From assembly GCA_964346725.1 (NCBI GenBank), contig CAYFVM010000004.1:54311-118310 (forward strand): a stretch of DNA of 64,000 bases. Direction: 5' to 3'. How positions within the stretch are numbered: position 1 is the stretch's first letter; the number at the start of each line of letters is the position of its first letter. Shown piece after piece: positions 43,973-52,916 of this stretch. Under the pieces are notes generated by a model that did no database searches, was not told the DNA's origin, and saw only the letters and a program-made list of their open reading frames with translations. The position numbers and the translations under genes are program-made. This DNA comes from UBA1715 sp964346725 (GTDB lineage: Bacteria; Bacteroidota; Bacteroidia; Bacteroidales; UBA1715).

Positions 43973-44706
43973 TGCAAGTATTCTAATTTCTGATTTCTAA
44001 TTAGACGTTCATCTTTTTCTAATTCTTCATATTTTCCAATATCTAACCAGAAATCTCCAGTGTGATCATACGCTAGTATTGAATAATCTTTTGCTAATCG
44101 CAAATATAAATCCACAATTGGAAAAGCTCCGGTTTCGGTTATATGTTGAAAAATTTCAGGACTTATTATTTGTATTCCGCTAAACGCAAGTGGCGTAGAA
44201 CGTTTGCTCTCACGCACAATAATCTTTTCGTTTTTCAATCGATTTTCCCATGCACACAATTGATTATTTTCGTCAAAAAGTAAATATCGAGAGGTATCTC
44301 GTTTACTTACAGCCAATGTAGCAAGCGCTTTATGTTGTATGTGATATTGGATCATTTTTGAAAAATCTATTGAACTAATAACATCAACATTGCAAATAAG
44401 GAAAGGTTCTTCACCATCAAGAAATTCTTTGGCATGTAGCAATCCCCCTCCGGTATCTAGCAACTGCGTTGTCTCGTCTGAAATGGAAATTGGAATACCA
44501 AAATCATGTGTGGCGACAAAATCTTTTATTCTATTAGAAAAATGATGCGTATTGACTACGATTTCGGAAAAACCGAAGTATTTGAGTTTCAAGATTCCAT
44601 ATTCTAGCAAGGTACGACCACTGCATTCCACCAATGCTTTGGGTCGGTCAATTGTCAAAGGATACAAACGAGTTCCTAAGCCTGCTGCGAGAATCATAGC
44701 TTTCAT
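43969..44706 (-). CDS. Sugar-phosphate nucleotidyltransferase (MurU/HddC-like)
   Basis: 245 residues of the NTP_transferase fold: AMILAAGLGTRLYPLT..RPKAL (about 3-24, nucleotide binding), VNTHHFSNRI (about 51), LLDTGGGLLHA (about 82) and CNVDVISSID (about 104, metal Asp). The sequence resembles MurNAc-1-phosphate uridylyltransferase (peptidoglycan recycling) and heptose-1-phosphate guanylyltransferase. The absence of heptose genes nearby favours neither. Overlap with recJ is probably only a packing effect. Confidence 0.83.
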   Translation of the reverse strand: MKAMILAAGLGTRLYPLTIDRPKALVECSGRTLLEYGILKLKYFGFSEIVVNTHHFSNRIKDFVATHDFGIPISISDETTQLLDTGGGLLHAKEFLDGEEPFLICNVDVISSIDFSKMIQYHIQHKALATLAVSKRDTSRYLLFDENNQLCAWENRLKNEKIIVRESKRSTPLAFSGIQIISPEIFQHITETGAFPIVDLYLRLAKDYSILAYDHTGDFWLDIGKYEELEKDERLIRNQKLEYLQ

Positions 44707-44859
44707 TGCGTACTTTTTTATAATTAATGTAAATGTACGAAAAAAACAGCAATCAAATAGTTTCTGTCCTTATTTATATGAAGGAAACAGACGAAAAGAG
44801 TTTTTAAGAAGTCTCTTTTTTTCTTTAAAGAGAGGTTCAATTTCGTCTATCATTGCTTG

Positions 44860-45777
44860 TTACAACGATACTCGTTTCCCATTGTTGTAGGCAACAACAA
44901 AAGAACCTTTAAAACCTTTATTTATTAATTCGTCTCTAAGCTGCGCGGCCTCGTTGTATGATTTAAAGGAACCAGCAACATATTTTTTCATCCCATTTTC
45001 TGAGAGCACGGATATTGTTGTTTTTTCGCCTACCTGTTTCTTTATTTCTTTTAATGCCTGCGGTGATTCGTTTTGCAGAGCGAACACTTGTACACGATAT
45101 ATCTGGCCTGCAACCGATGGCTTCTTTGAAGTGGTTGAAGCTGTTGCTTGGTTTTGTGTTTTTGTATTAGCCGCTGTTGTTACTTTTTTATTAGCAGTTG
45201 TGCTTGTTGTTTGAGTTTTTTTCGCAGTGGCTACATTACCTGTAGTTCCTTTCTCAGTCGCAGCTTCTGCAATATTTGGATCCATTGCGGGCTTCTGTCC
45301 TTGTGCAGCCATGTCCTCTGTTGTTACTACCTTTATAGTAGTACGTTGCGCCTTCATGGCAGCGGTATCTTGGGCAACTTCCGATGCTATTTTTGATATC
45401 GTAGGCTTCTTTGCCTCTGTTCGTTGCAACATTACCGGCATTGTAGGATCTGGCGTAGTAATTGTACCCGATGTTTGTGGATCTTCCGGTTCTATTGGGG
45501 TTGACGATATTTGTATTTTTGGAATAACGGTGTCATTATACATTCTCTGAGTAGTTTTTACCGCAGTATCTGTGTCAACTTTAGTTGCTGAAACCTTTGT
45601 GGAATCCGCCAATATATCTATAGGAATTACCGCATTAAGAGTTGTATCCTGAGGAATTGTCTCAATCGTAATGTCTTCTATATCAAGAGGTGGCAATTCA
45701 AACAAAGAATCAGCCTCTTGAGCAACAAGACTTGTTGCAAATATGAGAGAAACTAGCGATACTATCAAACGTTTCAT
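44860..45777 (-). CDS. Secreted SPOR-domain protein
   Basis: 305 residues. The ATG at 45777 gives the signal peptide MKRLIVSLVSLIFATSLVAQ. A long low-complexity region rich in Thr, Ala, Lys and Pro (about 25-225) leads to a C-terminal SPOR domain (about 230-305) with YRVQVFALQN and a closing strand; such domains bind denuded septal peptidoglycan. It is likely periplasmic and related to cell division or wall remodelling. Four bases separate it from the small HigA-like gene upstream. Confidence 0.88.
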   Translation of the reverse strand: MKRLIVSLVSLIFATSLVAQEADSLFELPPLDIEDITIETIPQDTTLNAVIPIDILADSTKVSATKVDTDTAVKTTQRMYNDTVIPKIQISSTPIEPEDPQTSGTITTPDPTMPVMLQRTEAKKPTISKIASEVAQDTAAMKAQRTTIKVVTTEDMAAQGQKPAMDPNIAEAATEKGTTGNVATAKKTQTTSTTANKKVTTAANTKTQNQATASTTSKKPSVAGQIYRVQVFALQNESPQALKEIKKQVGEKTTISVLSENGMKKYVAGSFKSYNEAAQLRDELINKGFKGSFVVAYNNGKRVSL

Positions 45778-45781
45778 TATT

Positions 45782-45937
45782 CTATGAGCATAAACCATCT
45801 TCATAATCCTCAATTAAATCAGTTAAATGTTGTAATTCCTCATATTCTGGACTGCCTGGCTTTGCATTCAACAATGCATCAATGCGTTGCAATACGTTTT
45901 GGTAATCATCTTCGTTATTGATTTTTTCGATTTCCAT
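45782..45937 (-). CDS. Small protein like the N-terminal part of HigA antitoxins, no HTH
   Basis: 51 residues from MEIEKINNEDDYQ. The pattern (I..E.DY...L.RIDALLNAKPGSPEYEEL..L..LI..YE) is that of the N-terminal dimer/toxin-contact arm of HigA-type antitoxins, but the chain stops right after YED where the linker and helix-turn-helix should follow. No HigB/RelE-like toxin gene lies beside it. It sits between DUF4380 and SPOR genes with short gaps (5 and 4 bases), so it is certainly transcribed with them. It may be a relic or a solitary regulator. Confidence 0.6.
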   Translation of the reverse strand: MEIEKINNEDDYQNVLQRIDALLNAKPGSPEYEELQHLTDLIEDYEDGLCS

Positions 45938-45942
45938 ACTTA

Positions 45943-46842
45943 CTACTTTTTGTGTGTAATATTCCAAACTTCGTATGCTGTAACACTCTCATTTACTTGC
46001 AATTGCTTATATGGAGAGTGATATTCTATTTCTAACAAATCATTATCCTTGCCATGCTCGGTGTGATTATATATTTCAACTAACCCTTGTGCTGGATGTA
46101 TCTCGTTTTTTGCATGCAATTCAAAAAGAATTTGCATCACATAGTTATCAGTCTCAATTAAAATTTCTGGCTTTGTTGGATAAATGAATGCCTTTGAACT
46201 GCGTTCCAAAAAATTTTGATGTGGTTTTTGCGGACAATAGGAAAAATTGCCCTCTGTAATTTCATACGGCATTTCGGTTGATTGTTCGTTCAATACTGGC
46301 ACCACACGGACATTCTCGGGAGTTGCCGAAACTTTCATTTTGCATTTACCATTAAAACGAGTATTGTGCCACACGTCCCACGCACATGGCTCATTGGAAG
46401 TATTCCACACAGTTGCTTGCACCAACACACTTCCATCGGGATTTACAGCAATTTCTTTTTCAATCGTAACGCCAGAAATTGGACTATGAGGTCCTATCAG
46501 TTGAATTGCAGATTCGTTTTTTTTAACTACCTTATATTCAGCAATATATAAATATGGATCGGGAGGCCATTCCGCAGCTTCTTGCTTTCGTTGTTGGTGA
46601 ACCGACTGATGACTCCACCACTCTTTTTGTGGACCAAGCCAAACTGTATGACCATTGTATGGCATAAAGTCAGTATTTTCGTCAACTATGGGTTTTTGAG
46701 AAAAATCCCACAAAGCAGGATTTGACTTTATGAGATTTGGAGATTTATCTTTCGTTACCGAAACGATCATTCCACCTATCTCAGGAATGATCCCTACAGT
46801 AACGCCAGCATTTGTTATATATTGAACAAATTTATTCTCCAT
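45943..46842 (-). CDS. DUF4380 protein with galactose-mutarotase-like fold
   Basis: 299 residues; the ATG at 46842 starts the family domain (MENKFVQYITNAGVTVGIIPEIGG). A beta-sandwich pattern like aldose epimerases runs through: YNGHTVWLGPQKEWW (about 62-76), DVWHNTRF (about 155) and HPAQGLVEIYNHT (about 258). No signal peptide is seen, so it should be cytoplasmic. DUF4380 proteins have no firm function; a role in sugar handling is suggested by the fold only. First gene of a three-gene minus operon. Confidence 0.78.
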   Translation of the reverse strand: MENKFVQYITNAGVTVGIIPEIGGMIVSVTKDKSPNLIKSNPALWDFSQKPIVDENTDFMPYNGHTVWLGPQKEWWSHQSVHQQRKQEAAEWPPDPYLYIAEYKVVKKNESAIQLIGPHSPISGVTIEKEIAVNPDGSVLVQATVWNTSNEPCAWDVWHNTRFNGKCKMKVSATPENVRVVPVLNEQSTEMPYEITEGNFSYCPQKPHQNFLERSSKAFIYPTKPEILIETDNYVMQILFELHAKNEIHPAQGLVEIYNHTEHGKDNDLLEIEYHSPYKQLQVNESVTAYEVWNITHKK

Positions 46843-47109
46843 TGAAAAATATTTTGCGTTAAAGGTATGAAAATCATCTGAATTGATGAACTTCTTTATC
46901 TCACAAAATAATTGAGACAACAAATTCGGCACTGCGAAAATGATACTAATCTCACAATCTACCCTACAAATTGATTTCAGCCTGTATGCAGCACACCAAG
47001 CAAAATCAAGAAGTTCTCTCTTTCTTTAAAAATAATAACGAGTAAGCCGTAAATCGATTATTGTTTCCTAAATTTTCCTACTTTTATGCCAAATTAAATG
47101 TAATTCATT
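46843..47109. other. 267-base divergent intergenic region
   Basis: No gene or structured RNA is seen. Imperfect -7 elements occur on both sides: TACCTTTA on the minus strand (46860-46867) for DUF4380 and TACTTTTA on the plus strand (47079-47086) for the dehydrogenase, each with A in place of the final G. Confidence 0.35.
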
Positions 47110-48318
47110 ATGGCAAAAGTTTTAATTATTGGTGCCGGAGGCGTAAGCCAAGTGGTCACATTCAAGTGTGCACAATATCCGGAAGTTTTTTCTGACATTA
47201 TGCTTGCAAGTCGTACGAAATCGAAATGCGACAAGATTGCTTCAATTATAGAAGAAAAATTGGGGAGAAAAATTCAAACTGCTCAAATCGATGCAGAAGA
47301 CGTTCCCGCATTAGTCCAATTGATTAAATCATTCCAACCGAAATTGGTTATAAATGTTGCGCTTCCATATCAAGATTTGTGCATTATGGATGCGTGTTTG
47401 GAAGCTGGCGTAAATTATTTAGACACAGCCAATTACGAACCAAAAGATGTGGCAAAATTTGAATATAGCTGGCAATGGGCATACCAAGATCGCTTCAAAG
47501 CAAAAGGCTTGACTGCAATACTTGGCTGTGGTTTTGACCCGGGACAAAGTCAAATTTACACTGCCTATTTGGCAAAACATTATTTCGACGAAATTCATTA
47601 TCTTGACATTGTTGACTGCAATGGTGGCGACCATGGTAAAGCATTTGCCACAAACTTCAACCCTGAAATCAACATTCGCGAAATCACGCAAAAAGGTCGC
47701 TATTGGAACAATGGGGAATGGGTTGAAACCGAACCACAAGAAATTATGTTCCCGCTTACCTACCCAAACATTGGTGTGCGTAATTCATATTTGATGTACC
47801 ACGAAGAATTGGAATCGCTCGTAAAGAATTTCCCAACGCTCAAACAAGCACGTTTCTTCATGACGTTTGGCGATGAATATTTGACTCACCTTCGTGTGAT
47901 TCAAGACATTGGAATGGCAAGCATTAAACCTATCAAATACAAAGGTATTGACATTGTTCCTCTTCAATTTCTTAAAGAAACATTGCCTGCACCTGAAACA
48001 CTTGGCGCAAACTACACCGGCGAAACTTCTATTGGTTGCCGCATAAAAGGTATCAAAGACAGTAAAGAAAAAACTGCCTACATTTGGAATAACTGTAGCC
48101 ACCAAGCAGCATACGAAGAAACCGGTGCACAAGGTGTATCGTATACTACCGGCGTGCCTGCAATGACTGGCGCTATGATGTTCCTCACTGGGAAATGGAG
48201 TGGTGCAGGCGTATTCAACGTAGAAGAATTTGATCCAGATCCATTTATGGAAGTAATTGGCAAACACGGTCTTCCGTTTGAAGTTAAAGAGAATGTTGAC
48301 CTTGAACTTACCTATTAA
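47110..48318 (+). CDS. Carboxynorspermidine/carboxyspermidine dehydrogenase (saccharopine dehydrogenase fold)
   Basis: Condenses a diamine (putrescine or diaminopropane) with aspartate semialdehyde using NADPH, the first step of the alternative spermidine route. 402 residues: Rossmann start KVLIIGAGGVSQVVTFKC, NVALPYQDLCIMDACLEAGVNYLDTAN (about 78-105) and GFDPGQSQIYTAY (about 138), which is typical of CASDH. Its stop overlaps the start of the nspC gene by one base (TAATG), which fixes the pathway assignment; a plain saccharopine dehydrogenase is thus unlikely. Confidence 0.92.
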   Translation: MAKVLIIGAGGVSQVVTFKCAQYPEVFSDIMLASRTKSKCDKIASIIEEKLGRKIQTAQIDAEDVPALVQLIKSFQPKLVINVALPYQDLCIMDACLEAGVNYLDTANYEPKDVAKFEYSWQWAYQDRFKAKGLTAILGCGFDPGQSQIYTAYLAKHYFDEIHYLDIVDCNGGDHGKAFATNFNPEINIREITQKGRYWNNGEWVETEPQEIMFPLTYPNIGVRNSYLMYHEELESLVKNFPTLKQARFFMTFGDEYLTHLRVIQDIGMASIKPIKYKGIDIVPLQFLKETLPAPETLGANYTGETSIGCRIKGIKDSKEKTAYIWNNCSHQAAYEETGAQGVSYTTGVPAMTGAMMFLTGKWSGAGVFNVEEFDPDPFMEVIGKHGLPFEVKENVDLELTY

Positions 48319-49454
48319 TGAAGGATTTTTATCCAAACATACCTGCTCCGGCATTTATTCTTGAAGAAACATTGCTTCGCCGCAATTTGGAAAAACTTTC
48401 CGTGGTTTCAAAAGAAGCTGGAGTTTCCATTATTTTGGCACTCAAAGGATATGCCCTTTGGAAATCGTTTCCAATGGTAAAACAATATCTTGCGGGAGCT
48501 ACGGCAAGCTCACTCAACGAAGCAAAACTTTGTGTAGAGTACATGGGCAGCAAGGCGCACACATTTGCACCGGTTTATGCTCCTAACGAAATTGAAGAAA
48601 TTGCGCAATGTAGTTCTCATCTTACGTTCAATTCTCTCTCGCAATTCAATGCCTACAAAGATGTTTGCAAAAAACACAATATTTCTATCGGTTTGCGAGT
48701 AAATCCGGGATATAGCGATGTGACAACGGAAATGTACAATCCTTGTTCGCCAAATTCTCGTCTTGGAATTCCTGCCAAAGAATTAGCGCAAGGACTTCCC
48801 GAAGGTGTTGATGGTATTCACTTTCACGCACTTTGTGAAAACGATTCATATTCTTTGGAACGCGTGCTCGCCTCGTTTGAAGAGAGATTCGGACACCTGC
48901 TACATTCTGCAAAATGGGTAAACATGGGAGGCGGCCACCTTATCACACATAAGGATTACAAACCAGAACATGCGATTTCTTTGCTCAAAGTTTTTAAAGA
49001 AAAATACCACGTTGACGTTATACTTGAACCCGGCGGTGCTGTGGGATGGCAAACAGGGGTGCTCAAAGCACAAGTGCTTGATATTGTGAATTATGGCGAA
49101 AATCCTACTGCCATTCTCAACGTATCATTTGCAGCTCACATGCCCGACACGCTTGAAATGCCCTATCGGCCAAACATTCGAGACGCATTTTCTGAAAAAA
49201 CGGAGCATTGCTATGCATACCGCATAGGCGGGAATTCGTGCCTTGCCGGCGATTTTATGATGCCGTACTTTTTCACCAACGAACTCCACGTGGGCGACAC
49301 CATTATTCTAGAAGACATGATGCACTACACTATGGTAAAAACTACCACATTCAATGGCGTGCAACATCCTGCTATTTGGATACAACATGAAAATGGCAAA
49401 AACGAGTGTATTCGGACATTCACTTACGCCGATTTTAGAGATAGATTAAGTTAA
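48318..49454 (+). CDS. nspC: Carboxynorspermidine/carboxyspermidine decarboxylase
   Basis: PLP-dependent fold-III decarboxylase giving spermidine or norspermidine. 378 residues. The cofactor lysine is in ALKGYALWKSF (about residue 41); EPGGAVGWQTG (about 245) binds the PLP phosphate, and IGGNSCLAGDF (about 305) carries the substrate Cys/Asp at the dimer interface. It overlaps the dehydrogenase gene by one base, so both proteins are made together. In gut Bacteroidetes this pair is the main spermidine route. No arginine decarboxylase is in the window. Confidence 0.95.
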   Translation: MKDFYPNIPAPAFILEETLLRRNLEKLSVVSKEAGVSIILALKGYALWKSFPMVKQYLAGATASSLNEAKLCVEYMGSKAHTFAPVYAPNEIEEIAQCSSHLTFNSLSQFNAYKDVCKKHNISIGLRVNPGYSDVTTEMYNPCSPNSRLGIPAKELAQGLPEGVDGIHFHALCENDSYSLERVLASFEERFGHLLHSAKWVNMGGGHLITHKDYKPEHAISLLKVFKEKYHVDVILEPGGAVGWQTGVLKAQVLDIVNYGENPTAILNVSFAAHMPDTLEMPYRPNIRDAFSEKTEHCYAYRIGGNSCLAGDFMMPYFFTNELHVGDTIILEDMMHYTMVKTTTFNGVQHPAIWIQHENGKNECIRTFTYADFRDRLS

Positions 49455-49460
49455 AAACGT

Positions 49461-49883
49461 ATGGCAAAAATTGAACTAACCGACAAACAGCTTCAAGACC
49501 TGCTCCAGTTGATGTACATGGGAGAATGGGTTTTACAAGCATACGAACCTGCACCCAACGCAGGCAACATTGAATCGCTGAAACAACTCGTGTATGAAAG
49601 TGCCTACCACCAAGGAAATGATGACATTGAATTTGATAAATCATCGGGAGGATTTGGTCCATGTGAGGAGTTTGAAGAAGATTGCGACAAGACAATTGAA
49701 GCATACGACGACCACACTTTTTGGGAAGAATTAATTCTTCGCATGGCTAACCGCGATTTAGAGAAACAAGGTGCCGACAAGCTTTCACAACGTGAGTTTG
49801 AAAAAAGACAAGAAGAACTCATCAAAAAATACGAAAAAGAATTTGGCACGAACGGTCTCAATAATCTGAATATCAACAAATAG
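49461..49883 (+). CDS. Small acidic protein of unknown function
   Basis: 140 residues, no signal peptide, strongly acidic in the middle (CEEFEEDCDKTIEAYDDH, about 72-90) and charged helical at the end (FEKRQEELIKKYEKEFG). It starts 6 bases after nspC and ends 1 base before rsgA, so it belongs to the polyamine/rsgA transcript. I do not recognise the family. The start ATG follows the repeated ACGT context. Confidence 0.65.
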   Translation: MAKIELTDKQLQDLLQLMYMGEWVLQAYEPAPNAGNIESLKQLVYESAYHQGNDDIEFDKSSGGFGPCEEFEEDCDKTIEAYDDHTFWEELILRMANRDLEKQGADKLSQREFEKRQEELIKKYEKEFGTNGLNNLNINK

Positions 49884-49884
49884 C

Positions 49885-50817
49885 ATGAAGGGACTCGTAA
49901 CCAAATCGACTGGAAATATATACAAAGTCAAAACGCAGGAAGGTATAACCATTGACTGCCGAGTAAAAGGTAAACTCCGCTTGAACGGCATTCGCAATAC
50001 CAATCCTATCGCTGTTGGCGACTATGTGTTTTACGACTTGGAAAACGAGCAATCAGGAATTATCACCGATATTGAAGAACGAAAAAATTACATTATTCGT
50101 AAAGCGTCAAACCTTTCCAAAGAGTCACAAATAATTGCTGCAAATATTGATATAGCATACCTTGTTGTTACCATTCATTCGCCCCAAACTTTGTTGCAAT
50201 TTATTGACCGCTTTCTCGTTACCACGCAAGCATACGGCATTCCAGCCACCATTCTTATCAATAAATACGACTTGTTTCAGTCGGAAGAAGATCAAAAGAA
50301 AATTGAGGAATGGAAAGAAATATACCGCATTGCGGGCTACAATGTGATGTGCATTTCTACCGTCACCGATTACAATATGGATGAACTCAAACGTCAATTG
50401 GTGGGCAAAGTAGCGGCATTTTCAGGGAATTCGGGCGTGGGAAAAACGTCAATCATAAAAAAAATCACCGACAACGAAAGTCTGAAAACGAGTGAGATTT
50501 CTAAGTCGTTTCATAAAGGACAACACACCACCACCTTTGCCGAAATGTACGAAACACCTAACGGTGGCAATATCATTGACACTCCGGGCGTAAAAGCCTT
50601 CGGACTTCTTGATATGAAAAGTGAGGAAATTAGTCAATATTTCCCCGAAATTTTCAAATATTCCTCTGATTGTCAGTACAATAACTGTACGCATTCTCAC
50701 GAACCAAAATGTAATGTGATAAAAGCCGTGGAAGAAGGCAAAATTCCATTCAGCCGTTATCAAAATTACCTTTCTTTTATGGATGACAAAAATGTAAAAC
50801 ACCGCGAGGCACAATAA
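49885..50817 (+). CDS. rsgA: Ribosome small-subunit biogenesis GTPase RsgA
   Basis: Circularly permuted GTPase for 30S maturation. 310 residues: OB fold (about 1-75), then G4 INKYDL (about 128), G1 GNSGVGKTS (about 185), G3 DTPGVKAFG (about 232) and a zinc domain with the pattern C-x-YNNCTHSHEPKC (about 264-278). Order and length are those of YjeQ/YloQ. One base separates it from the acidic protein gene upstream. Confidence 0.96.
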   Translation: MKGLVTKSTGNIYKVKTQEGITIDCRVKGKLRLNGIRNTNPIAVGDYVFYDLENEQSGIITDIEERKNYIIRKASNLSKESQIIAANIDIAYLVVTIHSPQTLLQFIDRFLVTTQAYGIPATILINKYDLFQSEEDQKKIEEWKEIYRIAGYNVMCISTVTDYNMDELKRQLVGKVAAFSGNSGVGKTSIIKKITDNESLKTSEISKSFHKGQHTTTFAEMYETPNGGNIIDTPGVKAFGLLDMKSEEISQYFPEIFKYSSDCQYNNCTHSHEPKCNVIKAVEEGKIPFSRYQNYLSFMDDKNVKHREAQ

Positions 50818-50820
50818 AAA

Positions 50821-50853
50821 TTGCCCCAGCAAACGAACATTTTTTTATCTTTG
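50821..50853 (+). promoter_or_regulatory. Promoter of the DUF2148 gene
   Basis: TTG (50821-50823) and TATCTTTG (50846-50853) lie 22 bases apart, 19 bases before the ATG at 50873. Confidence 0.65.
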
Positions 50854-50872
50854 AAAAACAAAACAAATACGT

Positions 50873-51403
50873 ATGGTGCTCACAGAAGAAAATGTTCGTG
50901 AAGAAGCAGTACTTGCCCTGGCAAAACAAATTGCCATAGCTGCCCGCACTGCTCCAAAAGCAAAAGGTTGCGACAATGTAGAAATAGTTATTTTGACCGG
51001 CAACGACATTGAAAAACTCGCTACTACAATGTGCGAAATAGCCGACAAAGAAAACGGCCGTGCTTCTTTCAAACGCGATGCCGACAATTGCCGGAAGAGC
51101 CAAGCCGTTATGCTGTTTGGAACCAAAGTTGAATCACTTGGTTTGAATTGCCGTTTTTGCGGTTTCGATACCTGCGAAGAAAAAAATAAATTCCCCAAAA
51201 TTCCTTGTTATTTCAACGCCAATGACCTCGGTCTTGCCATAGGGTCTGCCGTGTCAAAAGCCGCCGACTACCGATTAGACAACAGAGTAATGTACACCAT
51301 AGGCTACACTGCTCTCCAAATGGGTTTACTTCCCGGTTGTAGTGTAATTCTCGGCGTGCCACTTTCGGTAAGTGGCAAAAGTCCATTCTTCGATAGAAAA
51401 TAA
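50873..51403 (+). CDS. DUF2148 domain protein, putative iron-sulfur protein
   Basis: 176 residues matching the DUF2148 (ferredoxin-like) family. Residues 1-75 form a nitroreductase-flank-like alpha/beta part (RTAPKAKGCDNVEI). A cysteine set follows in NCRFCGFDTCEEK and IPCYF (about 100-122), suited to an Fe-S cluster. The later segment (LGLAIGSAVSKAADYRLDNR, GLLPGC) is also family-conserved. Function unknown; such proteins often stand beside redox genes, but not here. Confidence 0.82.
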   Translation: MVLTEENVREEAVLALAKQIAIAARTAPKAKGCDNVEIVILTGNDIEKLATTMCEIADKENGRASFKRDADNCRKSQAVMLFGTKVESLGLNCRFCGFDTCEEKNKFPKIPCYFNANDLGLAIGSAVSKAADYRLDNRVMYTIGYTALQMGLLPGCSVILGVPLSVSGKSPFFDRK

Positions 51404-51436
51404 ATCCGAAACGTCATCTAGAGAATTGATTATACT

Positions 51437-52909
51437 ATGCAAAAGTTGCAAAAACGACACTATTCTTTACCCGAATGGACTATATACATTGTAGCCGCAA
51501 TGGGCTTTGTCGCTCTTTTGTTCTGCGCTTTTTTTGTCTACCCTTCCGGCGACGATTATGGATATGCGTTTCGCATAGGTAAGGAAGATTTTTTTGCTTC
51601 ATGGCTCAATACCTATCTCACGTGGTCAGGTCGATATATAGCGTCGTTGTTTTCAATAGCAAACCCGTTATTATACGACAACATAGCCTTGCTCACCGTC
51701 TATTCCATTGCCATGATTATTGGGATTGTTGGGTGTACGTATTTTTTTGTGCATCAGGCAATTGTTGGAACTACTCTGCGAAATAAAATACTTGCGACCT
51801 CGCTCATTTCATGCGTATTACTTGCCGGAATGCCCTCGTATTTCGAGTTCTTTTACTGGTTTTCGGCATATATCTCCTATTCTATTCCCTGCATGGCAAT
51901 TCTGTTGCTTTTAGGATTATTTTTTAAATTGGACAGAGAAAAAGAAAGTTTGTCGTCTCTCACAAAAGTATGGTGTTTTTTTTTAGCAAGCGTGCTCATC
52001 ATAATTGCCGTTGGTTGTAATGAATTAACGTTGATTGCATTGGATTGCATCATTGCATTTTTGGTGTTTACAAAATGGCAAAAAAAATCCTCCATTGGTT
52101 ATTTGTGTGGTTGGTTGGCAATTACCGGAATATTCAGCACTGCGATGCTTTTTGCTCCCGGCAACTTTGCAAGGCTTGAACTTTGCCAAGAGACTAGCGA
52201 TTTCTCGCATGTGTTTTTATTCAGCGTACTTTTTACTATTCAATTTCTTCTCAAAAACTTGCCGCTTCTCGCTTCTACCGCACTCATATATTTCTTTGTA
52301 CTCGCACCTCGTTTGGAAGAGAAAAAAGTGCAGACACACGTTTCGTCATATCTATTTCTACTCGTTTCTATTGTTTGCGTTTGGCTGATGCACTTGTTTA
52401 TGTTTACCTCTACCAACACACGGCCTTTGGAACGAACGGAAAATGTGGTGTTTGTGTTTTTACTGTTTACATGGGCAGTATTTCTTTATATTGCTACGCC
52501 CAACCTAGCGACAACAATGGCCGGCAAACAATCCAAAGCTATCAGCGTTTTTGTTACAATCTTGTTTCTCTTCTTTATGCTTCGCTTTGAGTCCAGTATC
52601 AATGCTACCTATGCCGACATTCTATCGGGGAATATTACGCAATTTGCCAAAGACCGTCAACAGCAAATTGACGTTTTGAAGGCATCAAAACTTCCCAAAA
52701 CGAATGTGCCATCTCTCACTGTTGCACCCAAAACATTGACCTACACCCTTTACGACGAAGCATTAGGACTCAATGCTGTGATGCTCCCCGGAGAACCATT
52801 TTACGGTAGCCAACCGGTATTTCATGTTGATACCATTCGCGTACAAAATAGCCGCATAGTATGGGAAAAAATTAAAGGAAAAGGGAAAGCGTGGATAAAA
52901 GGGTACTAA
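51437..52909 (+). CDS. DUF6056-type polytopic membrane protein
   Basis: 490 residues with about eleven helices. The first loop has YPSGDDYGYAF, then ...SWLNTYLTWSGRYIASL, a pattern I associate with DUF6056 and GT-C-like glycosyltransferases (acidic pair after helix 1, W-x-GRY in the next). A soluble tail (about 410-490) ends the chain. A role in surface glycan synthesis is inferred from fold only. It ends 7 bases before the convergent glycosylase gene. Confidence 0.7.
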   Translation: MQKLQKRHYSLPEWTIYIVAAMGFVALLFCAFFVYPSGDDYGYAFRIGKEDFFASWLNTYLTWSGRYIASLFSIANPLLYDNIALLTVYSIAMIIGIVGCTYFFVHQAIVGTTLRNKILATSLISCVLLAGMPSYFEFFYWFSAYISYSIPCMAILLLLGLFFKLDREKESLSSLTKVWCFFLASVLIIIAVGCNELTLIALDCIIAFLVFTKWQKKSSIGYLCGWLAITGIFSTAMLFAPGNFARLELCQETSDFSHVFLFSVLFTIQFLLKNLPLLASTALIYFFVLAPRLEEKKVQTHVSSYLFLLVSIVCVWLMHLFMFTSTNTRPLERTENVVFVFLLFTWAVFLYIATPNLATTMAGKQSKAISVFVTILFLFFMLRFESSINATYADILSGNITQFAKDRQQQIDVLKASKLPKTNVPSLTVAPKTLTYTLYDEALGLNAVMLPGEPFYGSQPVFHVDTIRVQNSRIVWEKIKGKGKAWIKGY

Positions 52910-52916
52910 ATCTGAA

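Noticed and set aside
44707..44859. Small gene or terminator in the gap between the nucleotidyltransferase and SPOR genes
   Set aside because: Only a weak CTCTTT/AAAGAG pairing without a T run and no plausible reading frame were found.
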